Positions 23,618 through 32,398 of a DNA stretch of 35,732 nucleotides are shown here, one piece after another. The position numbers and the translations under genes were made by a program. The notes beneath the pieces were generated by a model, which was given only the letters and a program-made list of their open reading frames with translations, ran no database searches and was not told the DNA's origin. The stretch spans positions 1 to 35,732 of the forward strand of contig JAFLUF010000014.1 in assembly GCA_022508925.1 (NCBI GenBank), written 5' to 3'. The DNA comes from Oscillospiraceae bacterium. GTDB lineage: Bacteria; Bacillota; Clostridia; Oscillospirales; Ruminococcaceae. Position 1 is the stretch's first letter. Each line of letters begins with the position of its first letter.

Positions 23618-25192
23618 TCACATCGCCGCGATTATGTCGGCAAATGATCTTCCGTCCTCGGTCTGCTCTTCTTCAGAATCGTTTTCTTGAGCAAAATAAG
23701 GATTTTTCGCGCTTCCTTTGTAGTCCTGCGCGGGGTGGTTCTGCTGGGATTCGCCTACGGTCTGCCAGCTTTCGAGGTTTACGCCGTTGTTTTTGAGATT
23801 GGACTGCATAAGCTCGCTGTTCTGCTCGAGCATTCTCTGCGTTCTCGCGTTTTCCGCCACAATAGTTACGGAAACAGCGCCGTCCGCCGCCTTGGTGAGC
23901 TTTACCGTGATCCTTCCGAGCTCCTCGGGATTAAGCATGAGACTATACTCAGTCTGCTCGCGGTTTTCGGAAATAACCTGCTCTACCATCTGCTGGACCT
24001 GACTTACGACCTCTTTCTGAGATACGACAAGAAACTCGCCGTTGTCCCTGCGTAAAATTACAGAGCTTTCAGTTGTGCCGCCCGTCATTGCAGCAAGTCT
24101 GCCTGTGCCGTCATCTGACTTTGTCTCGGCTTCGGGCTTCTGTTTTGCGTTTTTGAGCATCTCAAGCTCCTCGCCAAGCGCCTTAGCCCTCTCGTCGACT
24201 TCCTTTACGGGTACGCTCTCTTCTGCCTTGAACAGCGTATTATCCTGCTCAGTGGTTTCGGTTTTCTCCGCCTCGTACGTCTTTACCTCGGGCTTTGATA
24301 TCTCGCCGTTCTCAACCGCGTTTCTGATGACTTCCGCCGCTTCGCCGCTAATTGACGTCTGCGCGTTTGCGCTGACTTCCATGCCGGTTTCCTCTGCCGC
24401 TTCAGCCGCCGTCATGCCATAAGCTTCCCCGGCTGCTGCCGTGTCTTCCGCCGCTTCGCTTAACGTTACCGTCTCAAAAACAGCGTTTTCCTCCGGGATC
24501 CGGTCAACCACATCAAAGCTCTCCCACGGTGCCTTTTCCGGAATAGCCGCGTCAACGAAATCGACCTTGCCGATAACATCGGCCTCGCTTATCACATCAC
24601 CCTCGTCCTCGCTCTCGCCCGCAAGCACCCTAAGGATATCCATGATCTCGTTGGAAACATCAACGCTCACAAGACTTGCCAGAACGTTTGCGTCAAGAGC
24701 CTTGTCCTCTTCGTCCTCGTCCTTTTTCGCAAGCTTGCCCATAAGCACCGCAAGCTGAGCCGTAAATTCGTCTCCGAAAATCTCCTTGAGCGCCGCGAGG
24801 ATCTCGTCTTCTTCGTCCTCGTCTTCGTTCGATTTTCTCAGCCGCGCAAGTTCCTTCAGAACCTCTCCGATATCAACGTCCGCCGGAATATCGTCGATTT
24901 TCATCTCGCCTTTTAAGATCTTTTTGGCGATCTCCTTCGGAGTAAGAAAAGAGTATTCATTTATAGCTCCTTCCTTCTTCAGCTCTTCTACGGTAGGAAC
25001 GTCGTACTTGCCCTCGTCAAAGGCTTTTTTCACGTCCTTGAATCTCTCGAGCTTTTCATTTACCTTGGACAGCATTTCCTCAAACTTCGCCATCTGGTCG
25101 TTCTGTGCGGAAACAGCCTTCGGGATCGCCGCGTCGGAGATCATAAAATCGCTTCTGAGATTCTGTTTGCTTGTGTTTACCGTTACTGCCAT
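23618..25192 (-). CDS. fliK: FliK, hook-length control protein
   Basis: A 524-residue protein with a long acidic, low-complexity N-terminal and middle part rich in Glu, Ala and Asp, and a conserved C-terminal Flg_hook domain (about 395-470) with YSLMLNPEELGRITVKLTKA and MLEQNSELMQSNLKNNGVNL. FliK measures hook length and switches FlhB specificity. Position between fliJ and flgD is canonical. GGAGGTGA lies 10 nt before the ATG. Confidence 0.92.
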   Translation of the reverse strand: MAVTVNTSKQNLRSDFMISDAAIPKAVSAQNDQMAKFEEMLSKVNEKLERFKDVKKAFDEGKYDVPTVEELKKEGAINEYSFLTPKEIAKKILKGEMKIDDIPADVDIGEVLKELARLRKSNEDEDEEDEILAALKEIFGDEFTAQLAVLMGKLAKKDEDEEDKALDANVLASLVSVDVSNEIMDILRVLAGESEDEGDVISEADVIGKVDFVDAAIPEKAPWESFDVVDRIPEENAVFETVTLSEAAEDTAAAGEAYGMTAAEAAEETGMEVSANAQTSISGEAAEVIRNAVENGEISKPEVKTYEAEKTETTEQDNTLFKAEESVPVKEVDERAKALGEELEMLKNAKQKPEAETKSDDGTGRLAAMTGGTTESSVILRRDNGEFLVVSQKEVVSQVQQMVEQVISENREQTEYSLMLNPEELGRITVKLTKAADGAVSVTIVAENARTQRMLEQNSELMQSNLKNNGVNLESWQTVGESQQNHPAQDYKGSAKNPYFAQENDSEEEQTEDGRSFADIIAAM

Positions 25193-25273
25193 TATTCATT
25201 TCACCTCCCTTTATTAATAAAATAATTTATATCAAGGCTTAACGCCGTGATAACTTATTGAATCGGGGAAATC

Positions 25274-25732
25274 TCAGCCGAGGCTCTCGATTTTCTCCCT
25301 CACCGTCTGACCGCTTACAAACTCCTCGATAAACTGCTCGTTTTCCTTTACCTCCGCGGCGTGATATTCCTCAAGCTGTTTTTCCTCGAGCATCTCGAGC
25401 GTCTTTACGTCCTTTGTCGCGTCAACCACGACCGAAAGCTGTTTTTCTATCTCAGCCTTCTTTTCAATGATCTGCTGTTCGCGAATGTGTGTATCCTGCT
25501 GAAGCGTTACTATATAGCGCTTTCTAACGGCGATCTCGGTCGCCGCCGCGCCCTTCATGCACACCTCAGTCAGCTCGCTGCTCTGCTGCGCGGTAGTTTT
25601 TTTCAGCTCCTCAAGCGAGCCCTCAAGGCGCTTTAAGTCACCCTGCAAAACCGCCAGAGCGTTTTTCTGCCTGTCAAGCTCCTGTTCGCGGTAGTCTTTA
25701 AGCCTTTGCAGGGTAAACTGAAATTTCTTCAT
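25274..25732 (-). CDS. fliJ: FliJ, flagellar export chaperone/ATPase stalk
   Basis: A 152-residue, almost wholly coiled-coil protein beginning MKKFQFTLQRLKDYREQELDRQKN, the typical FliJ start. It forms the stalk in the FliI hexamer and links it to FlhA. It follows fliI by 39 bp and precedes fliK. The upstream ribosome site is weak (GGTGATGTGA). Confidence 0.9.
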   Translation of the reverse strand: MKKFQFTLQRLKDYREQELDRQKNALAVLQGDLKRLEGSLEELKKTTAQQSSELTEVCMKGAAATEIAVRKRYIVTLQQDTHIREQQIIEKKAEIEKQLSVVVDATKDVKTLEMLEEKQLEEYHAAEVKENEQFIEEFVSGQTVREKIESLG

Positions 25733-25771
25733 TTCACATCACCATTCTAACACTAACACGCTGTGCGAAGA

Positions 25772-27097
25772 TCACTCCTGAGACTTTTTGTCTCCCACAG
25801 CGTCCATAAGCATTTTAACGGTCTCCTCCAGCGGAAAGCTCTCCTTCGTACCCTGCATAAGAAAGCCGTTTATCGCGTCAATTTTCTTTATCGCCTCGTC
25901 AAGCTGGGGATTTGTCCCGTGCTTGTACGCGCCTATCGAAATAAGGTCGTAGTTCGCGTTGTAAAGCGAAAGCAGATTTCTCAGCTTTCCCGCCGCCTGA
26001 TTGTGCGCGGGCGTTGCTATCTCGCTCATAAGTCGCGAAACGCTCGAAAGAACGTCTATCGCGGGATAGTGGTTCTGCGCCGCTATCTTTCGCGAAAGGA
26101 TAATATGTCCGTCGATAATTCCGCGAACGGTATCCGCTATCGGCTCGTTTGTATCGTCACCCTCTACAAGCACCGTGTAAATTCCCGTGATAGAGCCCTC
26201 CGGGAAATTTCCCGCACGCTCCAGAAGCTTAGGCATCGCGCTGTAAATAGACGGCGTATAGCCTCTCGCTATCGGCGGCTCGCCTGTCGAGAGTCCTACC
26301 TCGCGAAGCGCCATGGCATAACGCGTCAGGCTGTCCATCATAAGCAAAACGTCCATGCCCTGCTTCATGAAATACTCCGCGATAGCCGTAGCCGTAAGCG
26401 GCGCCTTAGAACGAAGCATCGCGGGTCTGTCCGAGGTCTCGACTACAAGCACCGACCTTGCCATTCCTTCTTCGCCCAAGTCGCGCTCGATAAACTCTCT
26501 TACCTCGCGTCCTCTTTCTCCCACCAGCGAGATCACATTTACGTCCGCCTTGACCTTTCGGGCTATCATTCCCATAAGCGTGGATTTTCCCACGCCCGAG
26601 CCTGCGAAAATTCCCATTCTCTGACCCTTGCCCATGGTAAGCGTGCCGTCTATCGCTCTTACCCCAAGCTCTATCGTTTCACGAATGGGAGGTCTTACAA
26701 ACGGGTTTACGGGGATACCGGTAATGGAGACCTCTTCGTCACAATCCACCTCGGGCTTTCCGTCGAGAGCGTTTCCCATTGCGTCAATGATACGTCCCTT
26801 AAGACCCGCGCCAACCTTGACCATAAGCTTGTCGCCGGTGTTGTCAACTATCGAGCCGGGACCTATCCCCTCTATCTCTGTATAAGGCATAAGCAGGATG
26901 TTGCTTTTGTTAAATCCGACAACCTCCGCTTTTATAAAGCTTTTCATATCCTTCGAAAAGATCCTGCAGACGTCTCCGACGCTTGCGGTAGGTCCGCTTG
27001 CTTCTATCGTAAGTCCGGATATCTTCTCGATCTTGCCCATATAGCGGAACAGCTCTGCGTTGTTTATATCATCACGAAACCCCGCTAAATCAAGCAT
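25772..27097 (-). CDS. fliI: FliI, flagellum-specific export ATPase
   Basis: A 441-residue F1-ATPase-like protein. Walker A is GSGVGKST (166-173), followed by VISLVGERGREVREFIERDLG. Walker B is in MDVLLMMDSLTRYAMALRE. The motif PPIARGYTPSIYSAMPKLLERAGN is diagnostic for FliI/SctN. It energises or organises export with FliH and FliJ. GGAGTGG precedes the ATG. The opposite strand carries an equally long open frame, which I regard as a codon-bias shadow. Confidence 0.96.
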   Translation of the reverse strand: MLDLAGFRDDINNAELFRYMGKIEKISGLTIEASGPTASVGDVCRIFSKDMKSFIKAEVVGFNKSNILLMPYTEIEGIGPGSIVDNTGDKLMVKVGAGLKGRIIDAMGNALDGKPEVDCDEEVSITGIPVNPFVRPPIRETIELGVRAIDGTLTMGKGQRMGIFAGSGVGKSTLMGMIARKVKADVNVISLVGERGREVREFIERDLGEEGMARSVLVVETSDRPAMLRSKAPLTATAIAEYFMKQGMDVLLMMDSLTRYAMALREVGLSTGEPPIARGYTPSIYSAMPKLLERAGNFPEGSITGIYTVLVEGDDTNEPIADTVRGIIDGHIILSRKIAAQNHYPAIDVLSSVSRLMSEIATPAHNQAAGKLRNLLSLYNANYDLISIGAYKHGTNPQLDEAIKKIDAINGFLMQGTKESFPLEETVKMLMDAVGDKKSQE

Positions 27098-27124
27098 TTT
27101 ACCACTCCATTTATTATATCGGCA

Positions 27125-27161
27125 AATTTTCCGGAAATCTTAGCGAATTCCCCGGAAAATT
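27125..27161 (-). other. 10-bp inverted repeat in fliH-fliI spacer
   Basis: AATTTTCCGG (27125-27134) and CCGGAAAATT (27152-27161) are perfect inverted repeats around a 17-nt loop in the 94-bp spacer upstream of fliI. There is no T run, so it is unlikely to terminate. It may be an mRNA structure or a protein site. Confidence 0.5.
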
Positions 27162-27191
27162 CATCTGCCGCCGGCATATTCCTTTAAAACA

Positions 27192-28184
27192 TCATTCGCC
27201 CTCGTCAACTGACTCCTGCTCGTCAGTCCCGGGGTCTAATATCGACTTTTTCCTTGTGCGCTTTTTGGGAGTCTCATCGCGGAATCTTCCGTCGCCAAGC
27301 TCTTTTATCATCTTGAGCTGTGTCGTAACTCCCGCGTCGGTTATCTCATCGCCGTTATCAACAATGACCGTTCCCGGGTCGCCGTTTGCCAGAAGCTCGA
27401 CCTCGACATGCGCAAGTCCGCCGCAAAGCTCCCTGAGATACTCATAATCTCCCGAAAGCTCGGTTGTCGCCTCGTTTTCCTCAAGAGTAATGCGAATGAC
27501 CTTTGAGTTGCGGAAATCCTTAGCCGCCTGTTTTATCAGCTTTTTAGCGACAGTCCCGTCTTTAACACTCATTGAACCCAGCGTGACTTTATTCGCTATA
27601 TCCATAACGGTATCGTAAATTTCCTTTTCATACCGTTCGAAAAGCCTGATCTTCTCCTCGTTTATCCTGTCCGAAAAATCCCTCGCCTCATCGAGAATAC
27701 CCTTGCCCTCTGACATTACAAGCGACTTTCCGTCCTTTTTTCCCTGCTCAAAGCCCTCGGCTCTCGCCTTTATAAAAACGTCGCCGCGCTTTTTCTCCGC
27801 GTCGCTCTCGATCTCCTCGGCCCGTGCCTCGGCGTCTTCGATGATCCCCTCGGCTCTGCGCTTTGCCTCAAGGATGACCTCCTTGCCCTGTTCGATATAC
27901 TGTTCTTTCAGGTTCGCAAGCTCACGCTGTTTCTGCTCAACATCGCGAAGCGCCGCGATAAGCTCGGCTTCCTTTTTTGCCAGTATATCCTCTTTTGAGA
28001 CCTTCGGCTCTGTATTATGCTCGTGATGTTTCTCGGTATTATCCCGAGACTGATTTTCAGCCGTCGCGGCTTCCTTTTCCTGTATATCCTCAACAACCGC
28101 CGCTTCGCTTTTGTGAACGGCAACAGAATTCGAGATGTCAATCCCGCCGCCGTAGCGCACGGAATTATACTTGTATATTGCCAA
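27192..28184 (-). CDS. fliH: FliH, export ATPase regulator
   Basis: A roughly 330-residue protein with a variable N-terminal part, a long charged coiled coil (about 65-190, rich in Glu, Lys and Ala) and a C-terminal FliH/SctL domain (about 195-300) with VMDIANKVTLGSM and ELLANGDPGTVIVDNGDEITDAGVTTQLKMI. It binds FliI and recruits it to the C ring. The tail is basic, then acidic (KKRTRKKS, DEQESVDEGE). Start choice: GAGGTG lies 6 nt before the TTG at 28184; a GTG at 28193 is inside that ribosome site, and a TTG at 28187 is also possible. Confidence 0.88.
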   Translation of the reverse strand: MAIYKYNSVRYGGGIDISNSVAVHKSEAAVVEDIQEKEAATAENQSRDNTEKHHEHNTEPKVSKEDILAKKEAELIAALRDVEQKQRELANLKEQYIEQGKEVILEAKRRAEGIIEDAEARAEEIESDAEKKRGDVFIKARAEGFEQGKKDGKSLVMSEGKGILDEARDFSDRINEEKIRLFERYEKEIYDTVMDIANKVTLGSMSVKDGTVAKKLIKQAAKDFRNSKVIRITLEENEATTELSGDYEYLRELCGGLAHVEVELLANGDPGTVIVDNGDEITDAGVTTQLKMIKELGDGRFRDETPKKRTRKKSILDPGTDEQESVDEGE

Positions 28185-28263
28185 CAAATTCACCTCTTAC
28201 TCGATTTGCTTACACATTTGCGCAGCAGTAACGCTCCATATATCCGCGCACATCCGCGGCAGA

Positions 28264-29292
28264 TCACGCGATGATCTCGTCCTCGCTGCCGCGGCTGATA
28301 GTGATCGTACCCTCCTGCTCGAGACGCCTGATGATGGCGACGATCCTCTGCTGAGCCTCGTCAACGTCACGCATACGCACGTTGTGCAGATACTCGATAT
28401 CCGCCTGAAGATTCTCTCTCGCACGGCTGGAAATGTTCGCGAAGATACACTCCGCGACCTCCTGCGTAGAGCCCTTGATAGCAACCGCCAGATCCTTCGC
28501 ATCCACCTGCTTGACAAACTCCTGGATATCCTTGGAATCGAGACGTACGATATCCTCGAATACGAACATCTTCTGCTTGATAAGGTCGGCGAGCTTCTGG
28601 TCGCGCGCGCCGAGTTCGTCGAAGATATACTTTTCCGTCGCTCTGTCGACGTTGTTCATGATCTCCGCGACATAGTTGATACCGCCGACCTCCATGCTGT
28701 CCGTAGAAGCAAGCATCGCGAACTTCTTTTCAAGCGACGACTCTATCGACTTTACAACGTCTGGAGAAGCTCTGTCCATCGTAGCTATTCTTTCTACGAC
28801 CTCCACGCGCTTTTCCTTCGGAAGCTCCGACAGGATAGCGGACGCCTGGTCTGCTCTCGCGTAGGAGAGAATGAGCGCGATGGTCTGCGGGTGCTCGTTC
28901 TGAACGATAGCCAGCAGGTTTTTATAGTCTGCCTTTCTCACGAAATCAAACGACTTCGACTCAAGCTGTTTGGTGATCCTGCTTAGCAGCAGATCCGCCG
29001 ACTCTTTGCCGAACGCCTTTTCAAGAACGTTTCTCGCGTAGTCGAGTCCGCCCTCGGTGACAACCTTTTGCGTAAGGCACAGCTCGTAAAACTCGTTGAG
29101 GACCTCCTCGACCGTATCGATCGAGTGAAACTCCATACGCGCAAGCTCTACCGAAACGCTCTCAACGTCGTCATCGGACATATGCTTATATATTGCCGAA
29201 GCATTTTCAGCTCCCATTGAAGCAAGCACAAGCGCCGCCTTTTTGGACGGAGTCAGCTCCCCGTTATTCGCCGCCTTTTCCGAACCCGCCAT
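28264..29292 (-). CDS. fliG: FliG, flagellar motor switch protein
   Basis: A 342-residue FliG beginning MAGSEKAANNGELTPSKKAA. The EHPQTIALILSYA motif of the middle domain is present near residue 125, as is the C-terminal torque domain with MFVFEDIVRLDSKDIQEFVKQVDAKDLAVAIKG, which carries the charged residues that meet MotA. The start at 29292 is set by AGAGGT at 29300-29305; the longer frame from a GTG at 29301 overlaps that site. It follows fliF by 42 bp. Confidence 0.95.
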   Translation of the reverse strand: MAGSEKAANNGELTPSKKAALVLASMGAENASAIYKHMSDDDVESVSVELARMEFHSIDTVEEVLNEFYELCLTQKVVTEGGLDYARNVLEKAFGKESADLLLSRITKQLESKSFDFVRKADYKNLLAIVQNEHPQTIALILSYARADQASAILSELPKEKRVEVVERIATMDRASPDVVKSIESSLEKKFAMLASTDSMEVGGINYVAEIMNNVDRATEKYIFDELGARDQKLADLIKQKMFVFEDIVRLDSKDIQEFVKQVDAKDLAVAIKGSTQEVAECIFANISSRARENLQADIEYLHNVRMRDVDEAQQRIVAIIRRLEQEGTITISRGSEDEIIA

Positions 29293-29334
29293 AATCAACA
29301 CCTCTGTATCAAACTAACATTATCCAAGAACAAA

Positions 29335-30996
29335 TTACGCGTCTTCTTTAAGCATATTCTTGATGATCGATGCAACGATCTCGGGATTTGTCTTGGCAAA
29401 CTCAGAGATCTCGCGCTTGAGTATCGTCTCACGCGACTCCTTGCCCGCTTCTTCCGTAAGGCTCGCGATATTGAAGTCCACCTCTCCGGGAGTCTCGTCC
29501 ATCATCTGCGTTCCCATTACGCCGGCATACTGTGCCGAAGCCGCCGCAGCAGCCTCCTGGCGCTTGATTATCTTCTTCTTGCGGCTTCTGCTTACAAACA
29601 GCGAAGCTATAAGCAGTATAACAAGAATAATTCCGAGCGCGATAACGACAAACAGCAGTATATTTCTGTATGTATCAACAGGTCTTGTGACAACTCCCGT
29701 GAAATCTCCGCCCGCCGTCGAGCCGCCTCCGGCTACTCCGTCAAGCGAGAACACGGTGTTCCATACAGCGACGTTTTCCACGTCGGTGTTCGCCGCCTTT
29801 GCCACCATTCTCTCGATATCCTCGCGGTCCGCCGCCGTCAGATCGCCCGAGTTTATGGCAAGACCGACCGACAGACTTTTTATCTCATAGCCGTTCTTTT
29901 CAATGTAGGTCTTTATGTTCGTAACGTCGTACTGAATTTCGTCTTTCCTATAATAATAGGACTCTCCGTCCACAAGCCCGTCGATAGTGGGATAATCGGG
30001 AGACAGATCGCCGTTCGGCGTAACCCCGACAAGTCCGCCCGAGTTCTCTCCGTCTATCCACTCTATAACGTGATCCTCGTGGTTTGCCACGCCCGTATTG
30101 GTTCCCTCAACGGGGAAATATTCCGTGCTTTCTACCCTTTTTATGTCGAAATCAAGGTCAGCCGCGACATTGAGCGTATAGCCGTTCGGGCCGAAGATAT
30201 TCGACATCATTTCTTTAAGGTCGGCTTTAAGCGCCTCGGTTATCTGAAGCGTAAACTGCTGTCTTCTGCGCGCGATGTTGATGCCCGAAGCGTCAACCGC
30301 GCCGCTTTTCTCCTCTTCCTCCGAGACCCACTCATAAGGGCGTCCCTGCGTGTCCACAACTGAAATATTATCTATAGTAAGACCGTCGACGCTCGTTTCA
30401 ATAAGTCTGAAGATAGCTCTAACCTCGGCGTTCGTCAGCTCGTCGTTGCCTCTGAGCTTGAGAGTGACAGAGACCCTCGGCTCCTCATCCTTACTTGTGA
30501 TAACATAGTTCGGCGTCTGCGGGATCTCAAGTATAGCCGTCGCCTCAGCCACAGGATCAAGCTTGGAAAGAGTCGTCGCAATGCGCTGCTCTCTCTGCTG
30601 ACGCATAACCTCGCGCTTATCCGTATCCGTACTCCACAGATCAACGCCGTCGTTCCATATATCGTAGTTCGACGCGTTTTTCGGATAACCCGCCACAAGC
30701 AGGCTCATTCTCAGATCATCGACCCTGTCCACGGGTACAATAATATCGCCCGAAGCGGTAGTCCTTACACCCGTAACCCCCTGCTCCTGTATAATAGCAA
30801 CGATCTCGCCCGCCTCGGTGCTTGTCAGCCCCGAATAGAGCGTAGCCTCGTCCTTATGGTTGAGCAGGATCGCAAGAATGATTATGATAGCGATAAGCGC
30901 AACGGGAATAGCCGCAACCATAATTTTCACCGCGGTGGAAAAACCCGTCCATTTATCCTTTACAAATACCGTAACCTTTTTTACTCTTTCGCCCAT
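29335..30996 (-). CDS. fliF: FliF, MS-ring protein
   Basis: A 553-residue protein with two membrane segments (about 24-46 and 442-468). The periplasmic-side (here extracytoplasmic) ring-building domains lie between them, including TLYSGLTSTEAGEIVAIIQEQGV near the start and a YscJ/FliF core with ATAILEIPQTPNYV. The C-terminal tail ends REISEFAKTNPEIVASIIKNMLKED, the FliG-binding helix. It forms the membrane ring on which rod and switch are built. AAAGGTGG lies before the ATG. Confidence 0.95.
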   Translation of the reverse strand: MGERVKKVTVFVKDKWTGFSTAVKIMVAAIPVALIAIIIILAILLNHKDEATLYSGLTSTEAGEIVAIIQEQGVTGVRTTASGDIIVPVDRVDDLRMSLLVAGYPKNASNYDIWNDGVDLWSTDTDKREVMRQQREQRIATTLSKLDPVAEATAILEIPQTPNYVITSKDEEPRVSVTLKLRGNDELTNAEVRAIFRLIETSVDGLTIDNISVVDTQGRPYEWVSEEEEKSGAVDASGINIARRRQQFTLQITEALKADLKEMMSNIFGPNGYTLNVAADLDFDIKRVESTEYFPVEGTNTGVANHEDHVIEWIDGENSGGLVGVTPNGDLSPDYPTIDGLVDGESYYYRKDEIQYDVTNIKTYIEKNGYEIKSLSVGLAINSGDLTAADREDIERMVAKAANTDVENVAVWNTVFSLDGVAGGGSTAGGDFTGVVTRPVDTYRNILLFVVIALGIILVILLIASLFVSRSRKKKIIKRQEAAAAASAQYAGVMGTQMMDETPGEVDFNIASLTEEAGKESRETILKREISEFAKTNPEIVASIIKNMLKEDA

Positions 30997-31017
30997 CTTA
31001 TTTTTATGCCACCTTTA

Positions 31018-31335
31018 TTATACCTGCATATTTATAATGGAGTTGTAAGCGCTTACAACCTCGTTCTTTACCGTAACCAGCATCTCAACAGCCATGTTCG
31101 CTTTCTGGATGTTGGCCTGGACCTGCGCGAGGTTGTCAATGTTGCCGAGCATAAGGTCGATCATATCGCGGTCTACCTGCTCATTAGTATCGATCACGTT
31201 GTCCACAAGACCTCTGAAAATATCAAGGAAAGACGCGCTGTCTACATTGACTACCGCGTACTTCTGCGTGTCCATATCCTTCATTTTCGTCATCGGTTCC
31301 ATACGGCCAAGCGATACAAAAGGCACAAATTCCAT
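31018..31335 (-). CDS. fliE: FliE, hook-basal body adaptor
   Basis: A 105-residue protein with the C-terminal FliE pattern VQANIQKANMAVEMLVTVKNEVVSAYNSIINMQV. It joins the MS ring/export gate to the proximal rod. AGGGAG precedes the ATG. Directly upstream of that ribosome site are five TTAGARN-type heptads, the same arrangement as before sigD. Confidence 0.93.
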   Translation of the reverse strand: MEFVPFVSLGRMEPMTKMKDMDTQKYAVVNVDSASFLDIFRGLVDNVIDTNEQVDRDMIDLMLGNIDNLAQVQANIQKANMAVEMLVTVKNEVVSAYNSIINMQV

Positions 31336-31351
31336 AATTATGTACTCCCTT

Positions 31352-31386
31352 TTAGATATTAGAAGTCAGAGGCAAGAGGTAAGAAC
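31352..31386 (-). repeat. TTAGARN heptad repeats upstream of fliE
   Basis: Five consecutive 7-bp units read on the plus strand: TTAGATA, TTAGAAG, TCAGAGG, CAAGAGG, TAAGAAC. The first matches the consensus best and they decay along the array. The sequence TCTAAAAGGG on the minus strand joins the array to the fliE ribosome site, as also seen at sigD. The remaining flgC-fliE spacer (to 31442) has no other feature. Confidence 0.65.
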
Positions 31387-31442
31387 GACCGCCGAAAAGC
31401 AATCGCCGCAACTCTCTTCCCGTTCATACGCCAAAGCAATCA

Positions 31443-31901
31443 TCAGCCCTGACCTATTCTCAGCGCCGAAGAAGCCATAGCCTTTACAAGGTTGAACACC
31501 TCGACATTGGCGTTATACATATTGGAGGCTTCCATAGCGTCCATTTCTTCTACCGCAACGTCAACGTTGCTCTCATAAACATACCCGTACTCGTCCGCGA
31601 GAGGATTGTTCGGGCTGTAAACGGGAGTGACCGGCGTCGGGTCCTCAACTACCCGCGAGCACTCCACACCCTTGAGCTGAACATAGTAAAAGCGCTTTGC
31701 CTCGTGCTGACCCATTTTAGTCCACAAAATTCTCTTAAACGATTTGTCCTCGTTGAAAACGACCATCTGACGCTTGTAAACGTCCTCGGCGTTTGTCGCG
31801 TAGTCGTCCGCGTTAGCTACGTTCTGCGCGATGATGTCAAGCCTGAACTGCTGCGCGGTCATACCCGAGACCGGGATATCAAACGAACTTAAAAAAGCCA
31901 T
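31443..31901 (-). CDS. flgC: FlgC, proximal rod protein
   Basis: A 152-residue rod protein beginning MAFLSSFDIPVSGMTAQQFRLDIIAQNVAN, with the C-terminal SNVDVAVEEMDAMEASNMYNANVEVFNLVKAM typical of FlgC. It polymerises outside the membrane after export. GGAGGG precedes the ATG. It follows flgB by 19 bp. Confidence 0.95.
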   Translation of the reverse strand: MAFLSSFDIPVSGMTAQQFRLDIIAQNVANADDYATNAEDVYKRQMVVFNEDKSFKRILWTKMGQHEAKRFYYVQLKGVECSRVVEDPTPVTPVYSPNNPLADEYGYVYESNVDVAVEEMDAMEASNMYNANVEVFNLVKAMASSALRIGQG

Positions 31902-31920
31902 TTTTTACCCTCCTTAATAA

Positions 31921-32286
31921 TTACTTGGTGACAAGGGCGCTTCTCATGCGCGAGAAGCTTCCGTTCATCTCATTTATAAGCATATCGAACTGATAGCTTA
32001 TCTTCGACAGCTCGGCGGCCTGCGTGTCGTGGTCAACGTTGTTTCCGTCCGCCTGGTCGTCCGTGACTGTATCAACAACTATCCGCTGCGCAAGGTTAAG
32101 CTCCTTCTTAACGCTGCCGTCGGCGCGCAGTTTATCCCTCAGCACGCCGTGAAAAGTAAGATATTTGCAGTTATAATCGGGCGTATCCTCGTTTGCGATA
32201 TTCTGCTCGATTATCTGCATCTTCTGCCACAAAACCGTCATTCCCTGCTCGGTTATCCTGAAGGCAGTCGTATCAAAAAGAGCCAT
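31921..32286 (-). CDS. flgB: FlgB, proximal rod protein
   Basis: A 121-residue rod protein with the N-terminal motif QIIEQNIANEDTPDYNCKYLTF and a C-terminal helix KISYQFDMLINEMNGSFSRMRSAL. It is the first gene of the flagellar cluster; AGGGGG precedes the ATG and a good promoter lies about 85 bp upstream. Confidence 0.94.
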   Translation of the reverse strand: MALFDTTAFRITEQGMTVLWQKMQIIEQNIANEDTPDYNCKYLTFHGVLRDKLRADGSVKKELNLAQRIVVDTVTDDQADGNNVDHDTQAAELSKISYQFDMLINEMNGSFSRMRSALVTK

Positions 32287-32334
32287 AACAAAACCCCCTG
32301 CTGAAAAATTTGCTTACTTCATACCGTTTTAAGG

Positions 32335-32367
32335 CGCAATTATCCCATAAGTCGCAATTGCCCATAA
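32335..32367 (-). promoter_or_regulatory. Tandem operator-like repeats in the flgB leader
   Basis: On the plus strand CGCAATTATCCCATAA (32335-32350) and CGCAATTGCCCATAA (32353-32367) are direct repeats. The second begins 2 bp from the -10 box of the flgB promoter and matches the motB site CACAATTGCCCACAA at 13 of 15 positions with the same spacing to its -10. The placement over the start of transcription suits a repressor site or an initial-transcript signal. Confidence 0.55.
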
Positions 32368-32369
32368 TC

Positions 32370-32398
32370 ATTATACAACATATTTTTAAAAATTTCAA
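32370..32398 (-). promoter_or_regulatory. Sigma-A promoter for the flgB flagellar operon
   Basis: On the minus strand TTGAAA (32398-32393) and a perfect TATAAT (32375-32370) are 17 bp apart. A second, weaker minus-strand pair (TTGTAA, 16 bp, TATAAT at 32526-32521) lies further upstream in the AT-rich divergent spacer. Confidence 0.75.

Noticed and set aside
25763-27088. A 441-codon open frame on the plus strand opposite fliI
   Set aside because: fliI is unmistakable on the minus strand; the antisense frame is Arg/His-rich with no known motif and follows from codon bias of fliI. The same applies to long plus-strand frames at 9877-10701, 15869-16666, 20606-21448 and 21458-22276.
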